The notes under the pieces were generated by a model. The model was not told the DNA's origin, ran no database searches, and saw nothing but the letters and a program-made list of their open reading frames with translations. This document shows positions 1 to 5,969 of a stretch of DNA of 10,470 nucleotides, piece by piece. This DNA comes from an uncultured Acidobacteriota bacterium (GTDB lineage: Bacteria > Acidobacteriota > Blastocatellia > Pyrinomonadales > Pyrinomonadaceae), in the NCBI GenBank assembly GCA_902826505.1, contig CADEFG010000113.1, positions 1 to 10,470 on the forward strand, read 5' to 3'. Position 1 is the stretch's first letter, and each line of letters opens with the position of its first letter. Both the position numbers and the translations under genes were made by a program.

Positions 1-896
1 CGCCTGAACTCGGCGTCCCAGATCGTCCAGCTGCGCCCGCCGAAATCGACAGCGACCTGCGCCAGACAATCGTCCATCGGCAGACAAAACCCGTAACGCG
101 CCATTCCGCATTTGTTTTGAAGCGCGAGATCGAACGCTACGCCCAATGTGATGGCGACATCTTCCATCGTGTGATGCTCGTCGATGTGCAGATCGCCCGT
201 CGCTTTGATTTTCAAATCAATCGCGGCGTGACGCGCGATTTGTTCGAGCATATGATCGAAAAAAGCAATGCCCGTAACAATTTCAGCACGTCCCGCGCCG
301 TCGAGATTTAATTCGATTTCGATGTCGGTTTCCTTCGTCCGACGGCGATGCGAAACTCTGCGCGGCGGAAGTTTTAAATGCTGATAAATCTCGCGCCAGT
401 TTTTCGCAACAAAGACGTCATTCGCGTTATCGGGCAATTCAAAATTAGGATTTTCAATAAAAATCGCTTTCGCGCCAAGGTTTTCGGCGAGCTTCACATC
501 GGTCGCGCGGTCGCCGATGACGAAGGAATTTGCCAGATCGTAAACGTCGCCGTTCGCGTATTTTCCGAGCATTCCTGTTCCGGGCTTGCGCGTCGGCTGA
601 TTGTCGCGCTCAAACGTCCGGTCGATGAAAACATCTGCAAAGCGGATTTTCTCGCTTTCGAAAATTTTGAGAAGTAAATCCTGCACGGGCTGAAAATCTT
701 CAATGGGAAAAACGGGCGTACCGAGTCCGTCCTGATTTGTCATCATCACTAATTCGTAATCGGTTTCGCGAGCAATTTTCCCCAAGTAAAAAATCACTTC
801 GGGCAGAAATTCCAGTTTCTCGAATGAGTCAATCTGAAAATCGTCCGGTTCTTTGATCAAAGTTCCGTCCCGGTCGATAAATAAAACTTTTTTCAT
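1..896 (-). CDS. hisB: Bifunctional histidinol-phosphatase / imidazoleglycerol-phosphate dehydratase (3' end outside window)
   Basis: Two-domain HisB catalysing two non-consecutive steps of histidine synthesis in the cytoplasm: dehydration of imidazole-glycerol phosphate and dephosphorylation of histidinol phosphate. I translated 298 residues with no stop before the window edge; about 60 more are expected from full-length homologues. The N-terminal HAD phosphatase shows IDRDGT (Asp8 and Asp10), MTNQDGLGT near 52-60, RKPGTGM near 103-109 and GDRATD (Asp129, Asp133). The dehydratase domain starts near residue 185, with FFDHMLEQ at 212-219, the metal-binding DEHHTMED at 239-246 and PMDDCLA. The ATG overlaps the hisC stop as ATGA, so the genes are translationally coupled. 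The loop that carries zinc-binding Cys/His in enterobacterial HisB (here DRTFERDNQPTRK) has no Cys or His, as I recall for Bacteroidota-type HisB. Identity is near certain; only the C-terminus is unseen. Confidence 0.96.
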   Translation of the reverse strand, partial: MKKVLFIDRDGTLIKEPDDFQIDSFEKLEFLPEVIFYLGKIARETDYELVMMTNQDGLGTPVFPIEDFQPVQDLLLKIFESEKIRFADVFIDRTFERDNQPTRKPGTGMLGKYANGDVYDLANSFVIGDRATDVKLAENLGAKAIFIENPNFELPDNANDVFVAKNWREIYQHLKLPPRRVSHRRRTKETDIEIELNLDGAGRAEIVTGIAFFDHMLEQIARHAAIDLKIKATGDLHIDEHHTMEDVAITLGVAFDLALQNKCGMARYGFCLPMDDCLAQVAVDFGGRSWTIWDAEFR

Positions 897-1957
897 AATA
901 ATTTTTCCAGCGGTAATTTTTTTAAAGCACTCGTCAATGCCTCGTTTTCCTGCGGCGTGCCGACGGTGATTCGCAGACATTCATTTAGTCGTTCGACGTT
1001 CGAACGATTGCGAACGACGATTTTTTGTTCGAGCAGGTAACGATAAACTTTCGCGGCGTTCGACATTTTAACGAGCAGAAAATTCGCGTCGCTCGGATAA
1101 ACGCGCTCGACGAACGGCAAATTCGTTAGAATTTCTCTTACTTGTTCGCGTTCTTCGACGATTAAACCGACGGCGCGGCGCATTTCGTTTTCGTTTTCCA
1201 AAGCTTCGAGCAAAATTTCCTGCGCGAGTGCGCCGACGTTATACGGCGGTTTGATCCGGTTCAAAATCTCAATAATTTGCGCGCTCGCAAAAGCCGCGCC
1301 GATGCGCAAACCCGCTAAACCCCAGGCTTTTGAAAAGGTTTGCAGCACGACCAGATTCGGAAAATTTTCAAGCTCGCCGATCAGCGAAGGCGCACCTGAA
1401 AAATGAACATAGGCTTCGTCCACGACGACGATGCCCGAAAATTTTTCGGCGATTTTCAAAATTTCCGTTCGCTCGAGCAGATTTCCCGTCGGATTATTCG
1501 GCGAACATAAAAAAGTTATTTTTGTTTGTTCGCAAGTCGCTCCTAAAATTCTTTCGGATGAAATCCGAAAATCTCCGCCGAGCGCGACGCGGCTGATTTT
1601 TACGTCGTTGACGGCGGCAGAAACTTCATACATTCCGTAAGTCGGCGGCGTGATAATTGCCTCGTCAATTCGCGGCTCGCAGAAAGCGCGAAACAATAGA
1701 TCAATCGCTTCGTCCGAACCGTTTCCGAGAAAAACTTGCCCGGGCGCGATTCGTTCGCGTTTCACGATGACGCGTTTAAGTTTAAGCTGCAAAGGATCGG
1801 GGTAGCGGTTGAGGTTCGCGCGAACGGGCGAGCCGAAACTGTTTTCGTTGGCATCGAGAAAAATCTGCGCCGCGCCTGCGAATTCCTGCCGCGCCGACGA
1901 ATAGGCGGTTAAATTTTTGACGTTTTCGCGCACGAGTTTTTCAAGATCAAATGACAT
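893..1957 (-). CDS. hisC: Histidinol-phosphate aminotransferase
   Basis: PLP-dependent class I/II aminotransferase that converts imidazole-acetol phosphate plus glutamate to histidinol phosphate. At 354 residues it has normal HisC length. Visible motifs in order: LDANENSFGSP (34-44), RYPDP (51-55), GNGSDEAIDLL (78-88), SPNNPTG (152-158) whose second Asn contacts PLP, VVDEAYVHF (178-186) with Asp180 and Tyr183, and TFSKAWGLAGLRIG (207-220) with the Schiff-base Lys210 and the phosphate-binding Arg218. A second substrate arginine is expected in the C-terminal CLRITVG segment, which is present. The start overlaps the end of hisD by 11 bp and its stop overlaps the hisB start by 4 bp, so it is an internal gene of a tightly packed operon. 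No sign of decay. Confidence 0.97.
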   Translation of the reverse strand: MSFDLEKLVRENVKNLTAYSSARQEFAGAAQIFLDANENSFGSPVRANLNRYPDPLQLKLKRVIVKRERIAPGQVFLGNGSDEAIDLLFRAFCEPRIDEAIITPPTYGMYEVSAAVNDVKISRVALGGDFRISSERILGATCEQTKITFLCSPNNPTGNLLERTEILKIAEKFSGIVVVDEAYVHFSGAPSLIGELENFPNLVVLQTFSKAWGLAGLRIGAAFASAQIIEILNRIKPPYNVGALAQEILLEALENENEMRRAVGLIVEEREQVREILTNLPFVERVYPSDANFLLVKMSNAAKVYRYLLEQKIVVRNRSNVERLNECLRITVGTPQENEALTSALKKLPLEKLL

Positions 1958-3263
1958 TTTCGTTTTCTCCCGCCACGCTTGCCAACTGTTCGAGCCTTAT
2001 GGAGACAGCCCGCCGATGCGCGTCTAGATTTTCCGCCGCGGCGAGCGTCTCGATAGTTCCGCCCAAGTTTTTAATGCCGTCTTTTGTTAATTTCTGAACG
2101 GTAATTTTTTTCGTAAAACTGTCGAGCGAAACGCCGCCGTAAATTTTGGCGAAACCACCGGTCGGCAACGTGTGGTTAGTTCCAGACGCATAATCGCCTG
2201 CCGCTTCGCATGAATAATTTCCGAGAAAAATCGAACCGGCGTTCGTGATTTGTTCAGCGATTTTTTCCGCTTCCCTGCAGGCTAAAATCAAATGTTCGGC
2301 GGCGTATTCGTTTAATAAATCGACGGCTTCATTTTCATTTTTCACAAGAATCGCACGACTGTTTTTCAAAGCTTTGAATGCGACGGCGCGGCGCGGCAGC
2401 TCAATGATCTGGTTATCGACTTCGCTCAGGACTTTTTCAATAATTTGCAAATCGGTTGAAATCAGCAGAACCTGACTGTCCGCGCCATGTTCGGCTTGAG
2501 ACAGCAGATCGGCGGCGACGAACGACGGTATGCTCGTTTCGTCGGCGTAAACTGCCACTTCCGAAGGTCCGGCGGGCAGATCGAGGGCGGTCAGACCGTC
2601 GCGGGCGACAAATTGTTTGGCGGCGGTGACGAACTGATTGCCGGGTCCAAAAATTTTATAAACTTTCGGCACCGATTCCGTTCCGTAAGCGAGCGCGCCG
2701 ACGGCTTGCGCGCCGCCGATTTTGAAAATTTTTTCGATGCCGCACAGACGCGCCGCATACAAAATCGCCGGATGCAGTGAACCGGTTTGGTCAGGCGGCG
2801 AGCATAAAATTATCTCGCTACAGCCCGCAATCCGTGCCGGAACGCCGAGCATCAAAACGGTCGAAAAAAGCGGCGCGGTTCCGCCCGGAATATACAGCCC
2901 GACTTTTTCGATGCCGACCGATTTTCGCCAGCAAAAAACGCCCGCAGAAGTTTCGATAACAGCAGTTTTTTCTTTCTGCGCTTCGTGAAATTTGGCGATG
3001 TTCGCTTGAGCGATATGCAGCGCGTTTTTCAATTCATCTGAAATTAAAGTTTCGGCGCGTGCGATTTCTTCAGCCGAGACTTGCAAATCATCGAACTCGA
3101 TTTGATCGAACTTTTTTGTGTGATTTTTAACGGCGCAATCGCCGTTATTTTTGACATCTTCCAAAATGCCGGAAACGATTTTTTCTAAAGATTGCGTTTC
3201 AAATGCCGGACGTTTTAATATCTCGTTCCAGGTTTTTCTTTTCGGGTAACGTATAATCTGCAT
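1947..3263 (-). CDS. hisD: Histidinol dehydrogenase
   Basis: Zinc-dependent NAD+ oxidoreductase for the last two steps of histidine synthesis, histidinol to histidinal to histidine. The 438 residues match the family length. Signature stretches are GLYIPGGTAPLFSTVLM (122-138), GGAQAVGALAYGT (183-195), KIFGPGNQ (203-210) and LDLPAGPSE (227-235). Expected zinc ligands are all visible: Gln256 and His259 in LLSQAEHGADSQ, Asp357 in GDYASGTNHTLPTGG, and His416 in LDAHRRAV. The catalytic Glu323-His324 pair sits in EYAAEHLI. It lies 19 bp downstream of hisG and overlaps hisC by 11 bp. The start codon at 3263 begins a natural N-terminus (MQIIRYPKR) and needs no revision. Confidence 0.97.
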   Translation of the reverse strand: MQIIRYPKRKTWNEILKRPAFETQSLEKIVSGILEDVKNNGDCAVKNHTKKFDQIEFDDLQVSAEEIARAETLISDELKNALHIAQANIAKFHEAQKEKTAVIETSAGVFCWRKSVGIEKVGLYIPGGTAPLFSTVLMLGVPARIAGCSEIILCSPPDQTGSLHPAILYAARLCGIEKIFKIGGAQAVGALAYGTESVPKVYKIFGPGNQFVTAAKQFVARDGLTALDLPAGPSEVAVYADETSIPSFVAADLLSQAEHGADSQVLLISTDLQIIEKVLSEVDNQIIELPRRAVAFKALKNSRAILVKNENEAVDLLNEYAAEHLILACREAEKIAEQITNAGSIFLGNYSCEAAGDYASGTNHTLPTGGFAKIYGGVSLDSFTKKITVQKLTKDGIKNLGGTIETLAAAENLDAHRRAVSIRLEQLASVAGENENVI

Positions 3264-3282
3264 AGTTTTCTTGTTTCCTTTT

Positions 3283-4146
3283 CTACTGAATCATTTGATC
3301 AATCGAAGCGATTAAAATTCCTTCTGCGCCGTGTGTTCTGAGCTGCTCAATGATTTCCCAAACTTCCGTTTCGCGGACGACCGAATGGAGCGAACTCCAG
3401 CCTTTTTCGGCAAGCGGCATCACGGTCGGACTTTTAATTCCGGGCAGGATTCTGATAATTTCATCGAGTTTTTCGTCGGGCGCGTTAAGCAGAATATATT
3501 TGTTCTGCGTCGCGCAGCGAACAGCTCGCAGACGAAAGACGAGTTGGTTGAAAATTTTTCGAGAATCCGCTTCCAGACCAGCACGGGCAATCAGCACGGC
3601 TTCGGAATTAAGCACTGTTTCGACCTCGCGGAGATTGTTCGTAAACAGTGTGTCGCCGGAACTGACCAGATCGCAGACGGCATCCGCCAGACCGATGCTC
3701 GGCGCGATTTCGACCGAACCGCTGATCGTATGAATTTCGGCGTTGACATTATTTTTCCGCAAAAAATCGCCGAGAATTTTCGGGTAACTCGTAGCAATGC
3801 GTCTGCCCTTTAAATCTTCAACCGAACGATACTCGAAAGTTTTCGGAACGGCAATAGAAAGGCGGCATTTGCCAAAACCGAGCTTTTCAAATGCTTCGAC
3901 GCGGCAAAGATTTTCGTGCAGAATATTTTCGCCGACGATGCCGACATCTGCTACGCCATCGGCGACATACTGCGGAATATCGTCGTCGCGCAAAAAATAA
4001 ATGTCGAGCGGAAAATTTCGCGCCGAAGATTTCAGCTTTCCGAGTCCGTTTTCAAATTCGATTCCGCATTTTCGCAAAAGACTGATTGAGCTTTCGCTCA
4101 AACGTCCCGTTTTCTGAACAGCGATTTTTAATTTACTGGTAAACAT
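3283..4146 (-). CDS. hisG: ATP phosphoribosyltransferase, long form
   Basis: First committed enzyme of histidine synthesis: ATP plus PRPP gives phosphoribosyl-ATP. From the ATG at 4146 it is 287 residues, the size of long-form HisG, which carries its own C-terminal ACT-like feedback domain and needs no HisZ. Visible parts: LKIAVQKTGRLSE at the N-terminus, GVADVGIVGEN (64-73), GRRIATSYP (114-122), the PRPP-binding SGSVEIAPSIGLADAVCDLV (142-161), and a regulatory domain from about 213 (LPGIKSPTVMPL, WSSLHSVVRE). A longer reading from a TTG at 4182 is open, but that codon falls inside the terminator hairpin of the leader. The 12 extra residues (FSRYFFYLF and so on) have no counterpart in the family. 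The ATG is therefore preferred even though no clear Shine-Dalgarno precedes it. Feedback inhibition by histidine is expected from the long-form architecture. Confidence 0.95.
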   Translation of the reverse strand: MFTSKLKIAVQKTGRLSESSISLLRKCGIEFENGLGKLKSSARNFPLDIYFLRDDDIPQYVADGVADVGIVGENILHENLCRVEAFEKLGFGKCRLSIAVPKTFEYRSVEDLKGRRIATSYPKILGDFLRKNNVNAEIHTISGSVEIAPSIGLADAVCDLVSSGDTLFTNNLREVETVLNSEAVLIARAGLEADSRKIFNQLVFRLRAVRCATQNKYILLNAPDEKLDEIIRILPGIKSPTVMPLAEKGWSSLHSVVRETEVWEIIEQLRTHGAEGILIASIDQMIQ

Positions 4147-4154
4147 AAAAAGAT

Positions 4155-4193
4155 AAAAAAAATAGCGTGAAAACTTCTTCAAAAGTTCGCGCT
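4155..4193 (-). terminator. Attenuator terminator of the his operon
   Basis: On the minus strand an imperfect hairpin runs from 4193 to 4164: outer stem AGCG/CGCT, then G-C and an AACTT/AAGTT inner stem around a TTGAAG loop, with a mismatch and a small bulge. It is followed by A and eight T (4162-4155). The hisG ATG begins nine bases after the T-run. This is a Rho-independent terminator placed between a His-rich leader ORF and hisG, the standard layout of ribosome-mediated attenuation. A competing pairing of TCGCGC at the end of the leader ORF with GCGCGA of the terminator's 5' arm could act as antiterminator; that is inferred by eye, not folded. Confidence 0.8.
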
Positions 4194-4238
4194 TTTCTTA
4201 TTTGATAAAACTAATTTTAGGATTGAATAAAATTCGGA

Positions 4239-4304
4239 TTAGCTCGCGCGATGATGATGGGTCGCGTGATGATGGTGATGAATTTGGCTTGAGAAAAATT
4301 TCAT
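4239..4304 (-). CDS. hisL: Histidine operon leader peptide (HisL-like)
   Basis: A 21-codon ORF upstream of hisG starts ATG AAA TTT and ends in TAA. It contains five consecutive His codons, Ala-Thr, then three more His codons (HHHHHATHHH), followed by Arg-Ala-Ser. It has no homology beyond its His run, which is the hallmark of leader peptides that sense charged tRNA-His, as in the enterobacterial hisL peptide. The stop lies about 45 bp before the terminator hairpin. When histidyl-tRNA is scarce the ribosome should stall in the His run and free the antiterminator; when it is plentiful the terminator forms. No strong Shine-Dalgarno is visible, and I could not find a convincing promoter upstream on this strand. 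Confidence 0.85.
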   Translation of the reverse strand: MKFFSSQIHHHHHATHHHRAS

Positions 4305-4427
4305 CTGTTTTTGTATTCTGCATCCATCAGTCGAAAAATTGCAAATCGAAAACAAAAAATTTTCTTAAACAAAATTGTGCCTGATGTATTTCACGGTTTT
4401 GACCTTCAATGAGAAAAATCTTCCTTT

Positions 4428-4618
4428 AAGTTTTGTTATTAACTTTTTTTAAAACTTGTTGACACCAGTTTCCAACTTTATTAGCATAAAAATTGGCGAA
4501 TCCTTGAACGATGTTTAACACAGTTCCCAACTTTATTAGCGCACTACAAGGATTTATCTTGGGACAATAAACTTTGTAACAAGACAATAAAGTTAGTAAC
4601 AAAATTTATTGTTGGACA
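4428..4618. repeat. Cluster of inverted ~18-bp repeats, possible mini-transposon ends
   Basis: Degenerate copies of GTTWCYAACTTTATTRKC occur here. In plus orientation they are GTTTCCAACTTTATTAGC (4468-4485) and GTTCCCAACTTTATTAGC (4523-4540), 55 bp apart. In minus orientation they are at 4584-4600 (GTTACTAACTTTATTGT) and 4564-4580 (GTTACAAAGTTTATTGT). A further minus-like ACAATAAATTTTGTTAC lies at 4596-4612 and a weaker relative at 4428-4445. Read inward from TGT at 4457 and from ACA at 4618, both sides carry the repeat in the same sense. Multi-site transposon ends of the Tn7/Mu/Tn5053 type, which begin 5'-TGT, look like this. No target-site duplication is apparent and no transposase is in the window, so a short non-autonomous relic is only one reading. 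Operator sites around a small-RNA promoter are the alternative. Confidence 0.5.
4459..4487 (+). promoter_or_regulatory. Candidate sigma-70 promoter
   Basis: A perfect TTGACA (4459-4464) is followed after 17 bp by TAGCAT (4482-4487, four of six matches). The first complete repeat copy occupies the spacer. A second, weaker layout (TTAACA, 16 bp, TAGCGC) occurs at 4515-4542 with the second repeat copy in the same place. Transcription would run toward the strong terminator at 4631-4668 without crossing a protein gene. Confidence 0.35.
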
Positions 4619-4668
4619 GCCAAACTGATTAATAACGGAAGAGAAAAACTCTCTTCCGTTATTTTTTT
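4494..4668 (+). ncRNA. Hypothetical short RNA between promoter and terminator
   Basis: Nothing in this stretch encodes a protein on the plus strand, yet it is bounded by a promoter candidate on the left and a very strong intrinsic terminator on the right. A transcript of about 175 nt would result. It belongs to no RNA family I recognise; its 3' end would be the 14-bp terminator stem. The alternative is that the terminator served a gene since lost from a transposon relic. Support is positional only. Confidence 0.25.
4631..4668 (+). terminator. Strong Rho-independent terminator
   Basis: A perfect 14-bp stem, AATAACGGAAGAGA (4631-4644) with TCTCTTCCGTTATT (4650-4663), closes a five-base AAAAC loop and runs into seven T (4662-4668). 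On the minus strand the 3' flank is not T-rich enough to work equally well, so the plus direction is favoured. No annotated plus-strand gene ends before it, which makes its client unknown. Confidence 0.85.
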
Positions 4669-5113
4669 CCTCAGACAAACGATTCTACCCGAATTAGAGA
4701 GTAATGAATTTCCCTTTGAATTTTTTGGGAAAGCTCTAAATTGTATTTCTGGCATATTCTAGGGTTGGTTCTTGAAATCGAAATGTTCACAATTAAGCAA
4801 ACCGCCTTATGTTTCCCTGAACCGGAAAGAGCAAATTCCAGTTTCGATTATCGAAATATTCGGAGCTTTGCGATGGAGTTTGATCCGTAAAAACGCCTCT
4901 CAGTAAGGACTTATCGGTTACTGTTCGAATGGACAAAAACGTCCGCGTACGGGCTTTTGCCGACCGTTTCTGCTTTTTTGATTTCGGCGAGATTAATGTT
5001 TCCAATGTTTGAGAGAAAAGAAAGGTTTTGTCTGAGTGAAACTTTTTGCTGAAACGCGCGGTTTAATTTCCAACTAAGCCATCGTAAATATTTCATCGAA
5101 ATTTTTAAAAGCA
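4669..5113. other. Intergenic stretch with no supported gene
   Basis: Two overlapping minus-strand frames are open here, 4911-5120 (69 residues) and 4793-5005 (70 residues). They lie in different frames and neither resembles a family I know. The first, with NIGNINLAEIKKAETVGKSPYADVF, is the more protein-like and might be the remnant of a small gene. There is no ribosome-binding site, no partner and no clear end signal for either. I would treat the stretch as decayed or non-coding. Confidence 0.4.
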
Positions 5114-5143
5114 TTGACAATTTTGCCGGTTGAAACTTAACAT
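5114..5143 (+). promoter_or_regulatory. Candidate sigma-70 promoter for the LysM gene
   Basis: TTGACA (5114-5119) is followed after 18 bp by TAACAT (5138-5143, four of six matches). The start of transcription would be near 5150, giving a leader of about 90 nt before the ATG at 5241. It is the only good -35 match in the 5' region of the two-gene module. Confidence 0.45.
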
Positions 5144-5240
5144 AGAAACTAAATTAAAGTCTGTCGGAAGTTGTATTTTTAGTCTTTCAGATTAAGAATA
5201 ATATTCTGTCACGAACCTTTTCCCAATTTCAAAAAATTGT

Positions 5241-5894
5241 ATGAGTGAGAAGCCGACCAATATTTATCATACGGTTCGCGCCGGCGAAAACATCGAGAGC
5301 CTTGCTTTTTACTACGGGCATTTTTCCGATGTGATTTGGAATCACCCGAATAATGCATCGCTCAAAGATTTACGCCGCGACCCTGATGTTTTGGAGATAG
5401 GCGACCAGGTTTTTATTCCGTCGCTCCGGCTAAAAACTGTTGCCGGCGCCACCAATCAAGTCCATCGCTTTCAATGCAAAAACACGCCATCCCTTTTTCG
5501 TTTTCGCCCGCTCGTTTTCGGCGAACCGCTGATCGGAGAAAAATACGTTCTGGTTATTGACGACGAAATGACGATTGAAGGCAGCATTGGCGAAAACGGG
5601 ACAATCACGCATTCCGTTCGACCGGACGCCAAAAGGGCACGCCTAACGGTCGGAAGCGGTGTGATGGAATTCAAGTATTACTTGGATCTTCGCACGTTGC
5701 CACCAGTCGATACAGTTCTCGGCATTCAAGCCCGGCTCCAACAAATGGGAATTTATAATGGAGAACTCGACGGCAAAGACAATCCGGAGACGCAAAGCGC
5801 GCTTGCCGTCTTTCAGGAACGTCAGGGGCTTGAACCAACAGGAAAAATTGACGAAAAAACTAAACAAAAACTATTAAAACATCATGGGCGATGA
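5241..5894 (+). CDS. LysM and peptidoglycan-binding domain protein
   Basis: A 217-residue protein predicted to bind peptidoglycan by two modules. Residues 9-61 form a LysM (YHTVRAGENIESLAFYYG, then DVLEIGDQVFIP). Residues 70-150 look like a beta-rich spacer (ATNQVHRFQ, LIGEKYVLVIDD, GSIGENGTITHSV). Residues 157-213 form a PG_binding_1 domain (VLGIQARLQQMGIYNGELDG, ALAVFQERQGLEPTGKID). There is no signal peptide or transmembrane segment. From memory, this exact layout, with WNHPNNA-type and RRDPDVLxxGDQVFIP motifs, recurs in cytoplasmically made proteins coded beside VgrG/PAAR or other contractile-injection genes, where they may ride on or support an injected effector. No such genes are in this window. 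The HNH gene follows 75 bp downstream on the same strand. No Shine-Dalgarno is obvious before the ATG. The domain call is firm; the injection-system link is inferred. Confidence 0.85.
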   Translation: MSEKPTNIYHTVRAGENIESLAFYYGHFSDVIWNHPNNASLKDLRRDPDVLEIGDQVFIPSLRLKTVAGATNQVHRFQCKNTPSLFRFRPLVFGEPLIGEKYVLVIDDEMTIEGSIGENGTITHSVRPDAKRARLTVGSGVMEFKYYLDLRTLPPVDTVLGIQARLQQMGIYNGELDGKDNPETQSALAVFQERQGLEPTGKIDEKTKQKLLKHHGR

Positions 5895-5969
5895 AACCGG
5901 TATTAAACGATAATTCATCTATAAATCGCCCGAATTGCCAATTGGATTTTATTTATTCAGAGAAAAGCT

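Noticed and set aside
3331..3813. A 160-residue plus-strand frame opposite hisG, and similar long frames opposite hisB, hisC and hisD
   Set aside because: They are antisense shadows of strongly supported his genes, rich in Arg, Ser and Phe, with no recognisable motif.
3283..4182. Longer hisG starting at a TTG codon (4182)
   Set aside because: The start would lie inside the attenuator hairpin and the 12 extra residues are not family-like; the ATG at 4146 gives the normal HisG N-terminus.
4428..4618. Plasmid-type iterons (replication origin)
   Set aside because: The copies are inverted rather than regularly direct, there is no Rep gene, and the locus sits beside a chromosomal his operon.
4428..4668. 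CRISPR array or retron ncRNA
   Set aside because: The repeats are degenerate, change orientation and have unequal spacing, which excludes a CRISPR array. No cas gene or reverse transcriptase is present, so a retron RNA is unsupported despite the HNH gene downstream.
4793..5120. Overlapping minus-strand frames of 70 and 69 residues taken as a frameshifted gene
   Set aside because: The frames overlap by about 95 bases without a clear joining point, neither shows a known motif, and there is no start or end signal. Kept only as a remark on the intergenic stretch.
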